A stretch of 64,000 nt of DNA from Siphonodentalium dalli. Lineage: Eukaryota; Mollusca; Scaphopoda; Gadilida; Siphonodentaliidae. Made by a program: the position numbers and the translations under genes. Positions 50,001-62,000 of the stretch are shown piece after piece (positions within the stretch are counted from its first letter, which is position 1; each line of letters begins with the position of its first letter). The stretch is taken from the NCBI GenBank assembly GCA_032622095.1, contig CP136069.1, positions 71,883,319-71,947,318 of the forward strand, in the 5' to 3' direction. Under the pieces are notes generated by a model. It worked only from the letters and a program-made list of their open reading frames with translations, was not told the origin of the DNA and searched no databases.

Positions 50001-53000
50001 TGAATTATAGAGTATACTGTTATGATCTAAAGTAGTATATGACAAATGTACATAATAACCAGTAATAACACAAATTATTGGAATGTATGAGTCAATATAG
50101 AAGGGTTAATATAACATCTAAACTCTAGAGCCTGTCACCACTATCATAGTGTGAGCAGTTCTATTCATGTTGTTGCAAATTGCCATGTGAGATATCAAAA
50201 TAATATAATTATTTATTTAATGGAAAAGGTTAAAAGACATGGAATGGGTAAAAGGGGTTAAATCACCTATCTCTGCCCTGTTTGATCCAATGTAGTCCCA
50301 TCATCCAAGGACTTAGAGAGCTCCATTGGTCTAGTTAAATAAATTCACCTGGCTAAGTTGTGGTTAAAAAGATAGCTAAATCAATTTATACAATAATTCA
50401 CTGTGTCTCTTATACAGACCTAACATATGAGGGCTATAAATAACTCTCAAAGCAATAAACTATATTGTCTTTTATCTTGCTCACAGAGAAGCAGGTATTC
50501 ATTAATTGTAAGTTACTTGGGTTATAATCTGGATAATTCTTAGTTTAAAAAGGGCCATATCTCTGGTATAACAAATTGGATCTAACCCATATTCAAACTC
50601 GTTCTGTATTTTGAGTTGAGAAACTCACATACCAAATTTGGTTCCTATCAGATGAAAAATGGTTGATTTATCGAAGTACATGTATGTGTGAATCATATGT
50701 CAAAGGACCATAACACCATTAAAAAAAATCCGATCAAACCCATATTCGAAATCAATCTGTATGTTGGTCTGAGAAACTCATACACCAAATTTGGTTCCAA
50801 TCAGATAAAAAATGTTTGAGTTATGGCAGAATTCATGAATTCTAAGTCGAAAAAGGGCCATAACTCCGTAAAAAAAACTCCGATCAAACCCATATTCGAA
50901 CTCGATCTGTATTTTGGGTCGAGAAACTCACATACCAAATTTGGTTCCGATCAGATAAAAAATGTTTGAGTTACGGCAGAATTCATTAATTCTAAGTCGA
51001 AAAAGGGCCATAACTCCGTAATAAAAAGTCGGATCAAACCCATATTCGAACTCGATCTGTATTTTGGGCCGAGAAACTCACATACCAAATTTGGTTCCGA
51101 TCAGATAAAAAATGTTTGAGTTATCGCATTACACGTAAAGTGTCTACGGACGGACAGACAGACAGACGGACGGACATGTGGACGGACGGACGCACGACGA
51201 GTGGTCAATCCGGACAACGACACTATGTTTACCATACATGGTATGGGTAAACATAAAAACCACGTGTTTGAATGTTTAGAGTTATCACTCCCAGATTAAT
51301 GTTTATACTATAGTCTATACCGTAAAACGTGAAAAATAGCAGTTTAAAAATTTTAATTAATGATTATTATATACTAACCACCGGGTACCAATACGACATC
51401 GGTATCTCTTTTTTTGAAGGCATCTTTTGCTGTTGGGGTGTTGTGGATGACAAGTCCCCATTATTATACCCACCGTGTGTTTACATAACCAGGGAATGAG
51501 TTCTTTTTGTGTTTGGCCACATGTAGGAACATACCGACATACAAAGAATATGTTTTTACAGTACTGTTGTTGACATGTGCGCGATGCACGCATGTGACTC
51601 TTTGAATTGACTGATGTTTACCGCGTTCTCAGATATACGCCGTTAGCGATTGCATTCTTTTGTATTTGACGTCTGTTGACGATTGGTTTCCCCCAGAAAG
51701 TATAATTGAATAAACAAATGAGATTTTAAGATTCACTTTATTTCATTTTATTTATTATTATCACTTGCCTACGAAGTATAACTTTCCATTTTTCGTGACA
51801 TTATCGCTGTCACCGATCGTTTGTGAATATACTTCCCGTTATATTGGAATTATTTATTTGGGAAGTATCATTAGCAAATACTTACTTACCACCGCTGAAA
51901 TTGAACAAACTTTGGGGTGGGCTTAAACACGAATATACCCCTGTGCATGGAATTTGGCCAAAATATATGGGTGGGCTTAAACACGGGCATGGGCTTTGAA
52001 CCGGGTCAGTACGGTAACCAACACCACCATGCGAAAAGACAGTCTAAATTAAGGCAACACTACCACTTAATGATTAGTGCAATGGTGTCATTCGATTGTT
52101 TGTGGATTTTGCTCAGCAAACTGTTGATACCCTTAAATAAGACATTAATTGATTCACTCTTCTAGTCGGGGCTTATCTCAAATTTCACATAAGGGTATTA
52201 CCTGCATCAAAAACGCAAATGAATTACGACCTTATAAACTATAATAGCATTTGCAGTCAATTCCGGGTAGTTGCTTAGCAACCGTTACCAAGGACAAATC
52301 TGTAAAGTTTCAGACCTGGTTACAATTTAAACATAACCAACATCATGCGACAAGAGACTGTCTAATTTAAGGTAAAATACCACAGGGAGCCCTGGGTCAG
52401 GGTGTTGATCGCTGTTGGGCATTCGGGTTCAAAGGGTGAAAAGCATGATTTTTATTAAGAGAAATGTTAAGGTTAATACTATGGTGACCGACTTACCTAG
52501 CACTATATGGTTGTACATGAATATAGTTCTCTTGAACAAATAACGGTGAGAGACTATAATCATGAAAAAACAAATCTGACTTGTCATTAACAGTCATGCC
52601 ACGGGTTTCTTCGCCTCCTACGAAAACCTTCCTACACACATCAAATGGACCCTGAAAAGAGAGAAAGAAGAGAAGTTACTACAATAAATGTTTTCATGTC
52701 TGGATAAAGTGTGTCTGATATTTGCAGAATGAGGTCCCCAGTGGGTGATTTTAATGATGCTATCCTGCTCAGCGAGCTAGCATCACTAAATTCACCCTCT
52801 GAGGACCTCATTCTGCAAATGTCAGACACACTATTTTCAGGCTTGAATGTTTGAATTCACAGACGCTGGCTCCACGAAGCAATGCCATGACCTCACCAGA
52901 CAAAATAAGACTTGCTAATTCAGTAGCATGTCATGACATAGTAATTGCCAATTTGAATGCAAGAAAAGCCATGAACCAAATCTGGTCAAACGGATAACTT

Positions 53001-56000
53001 TTGTTGGGAGTTATTGTGATAACACCACACAATGGGTGCCCAAAATCCATCTGGAAGGCATAACTACTCAAAAACAAATTCGGTCATGAATGATTTTCGA
53101 ACCCGCCCAACATATTCAATGATAGAAGCTATGAACCAAATTTGATCAATATTGGATAATGTTTGTGGAAGTTATCGTGCTTATGTCGAGATAGAGACAG
53201 ACGCTCAACTTCATATATCAAACTATAGCTTTTGGTCGAGTTTGTTACACAATTTGACAACAAATTTGGACCGCCTCATTTTCAAATTCGTCAAAGACTC
53301 TTGTAATTATAAAGCAATAAACTAAATTTGGTTTATGTTTTGTTGGACATGGATGAAAATGGACACTGACGTCCAATTAAAAAGCAGAACAAGCTACATC
53401 AAGAATGTTAGAACGAGTACACACTATGCACATCACACACCAATAAGTTGTAATTTTAGGTGCTGTTTCAATCCGCTTTGGCCTGTTCAAATGTCATTGA
53501 TAATTGATTTATTATTTCACTATTAATATACCCACCAATTTCATGTCTTTTTTAGCATTGTTTGAATCAGCTTTGGCCTGTTCATACGTCATTGATTTAT
53601 CGGCAGCACTCCACATGGATATATTATGAATCACCTGTTAATTGAAAAAGATACAAGTTAGTTCTAATTATAAATGGGTTAATATTTTTATTGGTAACTT
53701 GATGGGGGAGTGAACCAAGTATTTGTCAACTCCACCGTAGTCGAGGAAAAAAATGCGAAAAAGTATCACTCAAAATTCCTAATTTCTGAAGGACAAGTTG
53801 CACGTTATACTTGGATCATACTCACAGCATTTCTTAGTTCAATTAATGTGCCTATACAATTTTTGCTGGAATCATAGACCCCTAGACTTTCAGTATATGT
53901 TTGAAGTAGTTTGCGTGGTCAACGCAAGAAAATCATGCTCTATTTTGATGACAATGCACCAACGAAGATCCGAGAGTTTCATGCGATGTCGGAAAGAAGA
54001 CAGGGACAGGCCTCAAAATATGGTGCTGGACATTTGCAGAATGAGGTCCCCAGAGGGTAACACTACCTGACACAGCGGGCGGGCTAGCATATCTTATTTT
54101 CAACCTATGGGGACCTCATTCTGCTTTGGACTCATTGTCTCTGAAAGTATCTTTAGTTTTTTAGTTTAGTTTCTCTATATCCCCAAATTGGCAGATGACT
54201 CAATGCATAATCAAGGTGCCCAATTGGTGCATATCACCATCTTCACTACCTGGGAACTTAAATAAGTGTCTAGTTCTCCCATAGCAGATGAGGCCAAGCA
54301 GAAAAAGAGATGGACTGTCATCCGGAGCATACCCCCTTGTGGCATACCGCCTAGTGTGGGCATAGCTATAACCTATGACTTATATACTCAGACAGATGGA
54401 CCCAAAAACAGCATTTTCAAATAAACAAAGATGAATAACTATAGAACGAAAAACCTAAATAATATATTTGAACAAATGCCATTGAATGTCCTTATAGCGG
54501 TGAACATCCATACCAAATTTCATTGAGATCCTTGCACTACTGTACAAGTTATGACATGAACAGACATTGGATGGATGGACAGGTGAAAAACAGTATACCC
54601 TTTTTTTTTAAATGGGGTATAATGATGTCCACAGAGGATGAATTTGGTAACGCTAGCCCACTGTGACGGGCTAGCGTCACATTAATTCATAATCTGGGAA
54701 CCTCATTCTGCAAATGTCCGGCACCATATTTTCAGGCCTGCTCAGTGACATAATAACCCAACAACATATTCAAGGTTTGATAGGGCTGCTCAATGGTATC
54801 AATCATTTACCATAACCACCTTATTCAGATTTCAATGTAAATGTCATCTCGCTCACTAAGAGTGATGTAATACTGGAATCAGAGGGGAATGGGAAAGGGT
54901 TTATTAAAGATAGTTTTATATAGGTTCCTGGGTATAAAATAAAAATAAAATTTATTTTATTTGGATTTTTCTAGTAATACATACGATAAATTTGACATTT
55001 TATGGCTCACGGAGCATGGCAAGCAGGAGAACTCTATCTCTATCTGAGATAACCTGAACGTCTCATTATGGTCTGTTCTAAAAATAGTAATGAAAAAATG
55101 TCCCGATTGATTATTATCGCATAATATAAGAAAATATCGATATAAAATCAATATTAATTGATAGAAGCATTTTTGGACAGGTGTTTTCGATTCATATTTA
55201 TTATTTTATACCCCGGAAACTATATAAAATGTATTTAGGAAGAGATAATCCATCTTTTAAGGCAATGATATTCTTGTTGACCAAATATTTCAATATTGTG
55301 ATTCCAATCCCATCTTACCTGCCGAATATCTTGATTGGCACCGGATATTATTTCATTCAACGCTGGTGGCGGTATCTTCACGCCTTCCTTGTAAGCTATA
55401 GACATGATAGCTGCCTAATAATTAGAAAAAAATGACAATCATATACATATTTATACAAATTAACACATCTAAATGATGGACCTGGTGTGAATTTCTGAAA
55501 CTTGCCAAAATCAATGATACACTGTATAAAATTTATTCCATATGGTCACGTATCTCAGTCATGATATGACTCAACAAAGAAATCTATATTATTATATTGA
55601 GGTTATGGAGTCTACCCTATAATCCCAATTGGCCATTACTTCAACATCAAGAAAGCTAAAATTCTAATTGGATTAATAGGAGATTAAGTTCTGAACTTTT
55701 TTGATTATTTATGCCCTCTTTTGCGTGATATTCTAGATATCAGAGAACACAAAAATTCTATTTATTTGGCCTTATTAATATTTTTATCCAAGAAAGAGCT
55801 GATTAGATATACTTGACATAGAAATCGCATTTGCCCAGGAAATTAACTCACAAGGCCATGCAAAGTCAATTTCCCATTTCTGAGACCATTTAAAAATTTT
55901 ATGTCTAAGATACACGCCAATGAAGCTTTTTACCACCTCTGCATCGACTAGATCCGGGCCTAATTTCAGTTCCATGGCCAATATTTCCCAATAGATGTCC

Positions 56001-59000
56001 GTAAAAAGTTTGCTGATATATTCTTCCATAATCACACAATCACAAATCGCTGACATGATTTAACTGAGATTTTAAATTGGGAGAAGTCACCCCTCCCTAT
56101 TTGATTATTAGGGAGAAGTGGACTGTTATCAGGGAGAAGTCATAATGTCTCAAGGTCAATTTATACCCCAACATCACCATTCTATGATCCAATAAGTATT
56201 AAGCAATACAAAGGCCCATTTTTTAAAAGATTATAATGAGTAAGAACACCGTTTTAATAAGAAAATACAAGTTAAATATACCGTAGGGACAAATGCATAC
56301 TGGAACAGTAATGCTATAAGTAATCGACTCCTTAACCACAGCAGAATTATGGGTAACTTTTCAGGATTTAGCTGGAAATAGGGCTTGTTGCCATTCATTG
56401 GAAAGCTCTCCCTGAGAGCTTTCCAATGAATGGCAACAAGCCCTATTTCCGACTAAATCCTGAAAAGTTACCCACTAATTCTGCTATGGTTAAGGAGTCG
56501 ATTACTTAAGAGCATTACTGTATATAAGAGTGAAGTCACTTCTCCCAAAGACAAAACATGGGAGAAGTGACACATATCATGAAAGGAAGCACTAGCATTT
56601 TGTGCCACTATTTACCTTGATTTGTTCAGCCCGAGGTTTTGGGAAGCGGAGATCGAATGTGTAGTTCGAGAGTGTTCTCATTTTCTGGCTGTTTCTGTCG
56701 TTACATATACATATAACTGGAATCTTTGTCTGTTTGATGAGACTCACAATCTCCTGAAACATAAGATTAAGAAAGAAATGTTAACAATTAACTCCTTTCA
56801 TTACTGTATGGATTCTACCATTCGGGTATAAAAGTATACATTGGAATGGTCTATTTTCATTTGGAGGGGTGTTTTTTTTATAAAAGAGTAAGAGACATAG
56901 AAATCCTTATCAGGCTGCATGAACATAGATTTTGTTTGATGCAGTACAGACATACATCATGAGGACCAAAAGGTTACCCTGATGTCACTACAAATATAAT
57001 ATTTCCACCCATGTATTATTAATTATTAACTGTACCTGCAGACCATTCCATGTATTATTAATTATTAACTGTACCTGCAGACCATTCCATGTATTATTAA
57101 TTATTAATTGTACCTGCAGACCATTCCATGTATTATTAATTATTAACTGTAACTGCAGATCATTCCATGTATTATTAATTATTAACTGTACCTGCAGACC
57201 GCCCCGATCCTGGTTACCAGCCATTCCATCAATCTCGTCCATAATTAAACAGTGTTTCTGACCATTTGTCACTTTCTTTTTGTCGCCTGAACAAAAAAAG
57301 CACAATGGAATTGATACCCTTGGCTAATTATAAGCACAAGTGAGTTGATAGCCTAGAACTAGGTTAATTATAAGAACAAGTGAGTTGATAGCCTAGGACT
57401 AGATTAATTATAAGCACAAGTGAGTTGATAGCCTAGAACTAGGTTAATTATAAGCACAAGTGAGTTGATAGCCTAGAACTAGGTTAATTATAAGCACAAG
57501 AGAGTTGATAGCCTAGGACTAGGTTAATTATAAGCACAAGTGAGTTGATAGCCTAGAACTAGGTTAATTATAAGCACAAGTGAGTTGATAGCCTAGGACT
57601 AGGTTAATTATAAGCACAAGTGAGTTGATAGCCTATGACTAGGTTAATTATAAGCACAAGTGAGTTAATAGCCCAGGCTAATTATAGCCCAGGTTAATTA
57701 TAAGCACAAATGAGTTCATAGCCAAGGTAATGTACAAGATTATCAGACAGAATTATTTAAATTCTCTAAAAAGTTAAAATTAAGTGCATTAAAGAACAGT
57801 GTTCAATACACAGGACCAATACAGACTACTCTATTATTTCGATAGCACAGTAGGTGGCTTTTAAGTATTAAAGCGACATTTAATCTTCAAACATCAAATT
57901 AAACAGACTAGTATGCAACCTACTGTGGCATAGCTACAGGCCACCTCACGTTGTTATTTTTAAATGAGACAGGTGATAGTTGTTAAATTAACATTATTAT
58001 TGTTGCAACGTGGGCTGTTCTTTATAAATAGAGCTATGCTCTAATTAATCGACCCATTTAACAAGGTTTTACCATAGGTCGTTAATGACAGCGGTTATAC
58101 ACCGATTCAACCACAGTCAAGTGATCATATAGAAGCTCAGACACTCCAGATAGGTCAAGATTAACAGTCACTTTGTCATGTAGTACACTTCGGTTGATGT
58201 GAAAAAGTGGTAACATCCCAAACTTGTTTACTGACATTTGATGTACTTTTACTGAATTTATTGATTTATTAAGACCCAAAATGAGTATTGTTTGTCAAGA
58301 TTTGTGAGGTTTTGTAGTGTTATCCCTGCCACGACTATGAGTTTTCATAATCGACTAATCGACCATTATAATCGACGGTCAGTCGATTAATTGTTCATAT
58401 ATGCGGCCTATATTACACACAGGTAAACAAGTGATAAATGCGAAATTGCATCCAGTCTGAACACAGCAGGCTTGTCATTCTGAGGCCCCCGCCCGTCATT
58501 GGCCACCTAAAGTTGCGCAGCCGGTAAACGCCTTGTTACTGTACTTTAAGTTTTGTTATTCAAAGTGCGTGCAGCGCATCACATCGTGCAGCACAGTTAA
58601 ACATAATTTATAAACAATGATAAGGCCGTAACACGACATCAAAGGAAGCCGCTGGCCTGCCACGGCTGTGAGAAATTGAGAATATGTCGCACATCAAATT
58701 CTTTGAAGATGACCGCCAAACGTCGGATGCGACAAACAAAGCAGCATCATAAGTGAAGAGAGAACAGAGTGTCAGTGGTAAATTTTGCTACATACACTGT
58801 TAACTTTTACTTCCAGGCATGGCATTTGTGCATATAACTGAATTTACTGCTTACATACATAACCATAGCCAACTTGGGCGATTAGTCAACGAAAGTTAAT
58901 AACCGTCGACTACCGCACCTGTCGAAGGTTAGACAATTAATCGAATAATCGTGGCAAGCCTATCCCTGTCATTGGCTATTTTGTTAAGATTTTTAGAAAA

Positions 59001-62000
59001 TTGCCTGATAGTCATTTATGATCAAATAAAGTTGACTTTGCAATATTTTGGCTTTTGGTATAGCTAGTTGAGGCTATTTTTGTGACATTTGTAGTCTGAC
59101 ACACACACCTACAAAAGCCCTATCGCTGCCTTATGACAGTTGGATGTATTTCTCTTTTTTCTGTGATCATACTAAGTAAATAGATACACAGAGCGAAAGA
59201 TTACAGTTTTAATTATTTGTAACAGTGAGTTGTGGGAAAAACAAGCCACTCCACCACAACAAGCACTGGTTTATTCAAGACTCCATCCCACGTTACACTA
59301 GTGTTGAAACGATTAGTGGTTTTGAGGAATCGACTAGTCGCCAGAGGGAATCGACTACTAGTCGACTAGTCGGACCCCTTCCGAAACTTACCGTTTTGTG
59401 CTCATATACGTATATAATTTGCCGTTTGTTTTGAGTACCAGTAACCAACTTTGCATTTTCGAACGCAAAGCAAGACGTGATTTAACACTATTTGCCGTGA
59501 TTATTTGGTTTAGTATCACTGAAGGTTAATAGGTTATTAATTTGTCCCAGGTATATGATGTTTTATGACAATCAAATTACCATCCAGTTGATGTATGTAT
59601 CTAAACGGTGGTGACAAACACCTGATCGATCGCGGAAACGCTACGGATTACGGAGTGGAAGCGCGTGCAACAATCAGAAACCGGTGCATTATTCTATATG
59701 TTTTGTGTAAAAATGTTCCTTTAAAATTGATATGGTATGGTCTACCGGGCCGTACCGGTTCTTACATACAATCGAACATCGTTGATTTCGAACTTGCCCA
59801 GTGTGCTTGTCACCGATTGACTTCACAAACGGGCGTACATGAAGAAATGCAAGATATTTTGAGAAACGAACTTCATCTCCGACAGAGTCAAACAAAAGTT
59901 ACAAAATAAATGTTATAACAGCTGTAGTGCGTACAAGCCTTTTATGCTCGCAGATGTCATGTACATATATCGGACACGGAATGTGGTAAAGTTCCCTGTA
60001 TATATAGAGTCCGCATATATTAAAAATGGGCCATGCATTGCGTACATAATGTTGTTCCTTGTATTCATTGCAAGGTCACGATATGACATAGCTTAATCAC
60101 GGACAGTCATTTTCCCGCCAAAACGCACGTGTTTCACTGTTTGATTTGATCGCGTACATAATTGTCTCTCGTGCATGGTACATTGTAAATATATATACAA
60201 TATATACAATTTTACTCGCGAGTCCCCGAATACACAATCGATCGTGTCAGTTTCAGAAATAAAACTGCGCAGACCGGCGATGTTAATAGTATTTTTTCAA
60301 TGCGATGGCGTGAGTTCTATATTTAGCCCGATTCCAGGAATTTGCGTCATCCAGATTACGTTTCAGGGAACAGCTTTGTCACCGCCCAATTCCGCGAAGG
60401 ATTTATGTTTGAGGTGCTAAAATACATTGTAATTTTTCACAAACACAGCCCATAAACGACGTGGGATTTCCGAAGTGACTCGCCAGTTTAGTTCGAAATA
60501 TGCGACGCTATTCGATGCATAGCATGGCCGACCGCGGGTTGGCTTTATATTTATATCTATAATACAATATATCTAGAACGTGCGATCGTATACGCTCACC
60601 CATGCGTCAGTTGATGCATGTGGTGGTTGTAAAAAATATCACACAATTTTACAAATAAACTTTAAAGGTATACTGACATAGTGCTTCAATAAACTATAAT
60701 ATATTGGACTTTTTATAAAACTTAATAATGTCACCTCGCAACTAACTTGATTGAAGTTGAGTCCTGCACACCTGCAAACACGTTGACCATTTATCACTCA
60801 GATCAATTCCGTTACGCCGAAATAGACACGGTTGCGATAGGCGCTGATTCTTTGAAGTTGATTATCAAAGCCGGCCGTCTCAACTTCAAAGAATAAGCCG
60901 CCGCGGCACCGACAAATACATTGAGTTGAGGTCATTGGGTTTCGCGCTCGTGCATGACCACCAAGTACTGAAAGCAGTTATCGCATCAAAGGGACATCAA
61001 AGAAGGCTTTAACAAGCTAATTGTGATTGTGTATTTCGATAGCCTGATTGTTTAAATTGTCCAGTAATTCGGTAACGACAGAAACGGCACTGCTTTCGCG
61101 ATGGCATAATGGTGGTGGGTGTGTTCCGACTAGTCGACTAGCCGATTTCGGAATCGACTAATTTAATAATCAGGTCGATTTCGATTAGTCGATTAATCGT
61201 TTCAACACTACGTTACACTACATACTTCAGGAATATAATTTGATACACTCACCCATAAAATCTATGAGCGTTTCATTATTGAGAGACTCGGCTACGACAT
61301 GTTGCAGACTCTTCTTGTTCCTCGTGTCTGATGCATTTTGTTCCACATAAGAAAATCCTGCTTCCTGAAATGAATAAATACATCATAAAGCAAGAGGGAT
61401 TTAATCCTTCCATGACTGGAGCTTCCTGAAATTTTGTGAAAACCCCGTGCCAATCTATTGTTTATATATGCGAGTCTCCCATAGGGAGCTTTGCATGTAT
61501 AAGAGAAAACAATGGCCTAACAATATTTACATTGACTGTGTAATCCAGTGCATTCTCTTATATATGTGAGGCTCCCTATAGGAGACTCGCATATATAAGA
61601 GAATGCACTAGCACAGGACCATTAAGAGCAGAAATGATAAGGCATAGAACACATGAAAATTTTGCGAAAACCCTGTGCTAATGCATTCTCTTATACATGC
61701 CAGTCTCCCATAGGGAGCATCGCTTATATATAAGAGAATACATTGGCCTAACAATATTTACCTTGACCTTGTAAGCCAGTGCATTCTCTTTAATATATAT
61801 GCGAGTTCTGCATATATAAGAGAATGCACTGACACAGGATCTTTGATGCTGCCCTACACCGGTTCCAGTCATAGAAGAGTTAAAAAAACATTTTATTGAC
61901 AGGTTTATTTAAGAAATAAATACACAGGCACATCTGCGTTTACCAGAAAAAAATGATACAAAGCGGAATCCTACAATCAGTCTATGTGGTTAAATTTCAC

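Noticed and set aside
56988-57305. Single 105-codon ORF across the RFC1 Walker B exon
   Set aside because: Only 57192-57286 is the recognised exon; the rest is minisatellite intron and pre-acceptor sequence. Kept as a splice-variant hypothesis rather than a gene.
59595-59909. hAT transposase
   Set aside because: The frame is short and shows none of the expected hAT dimerisation or catalytic motifs.
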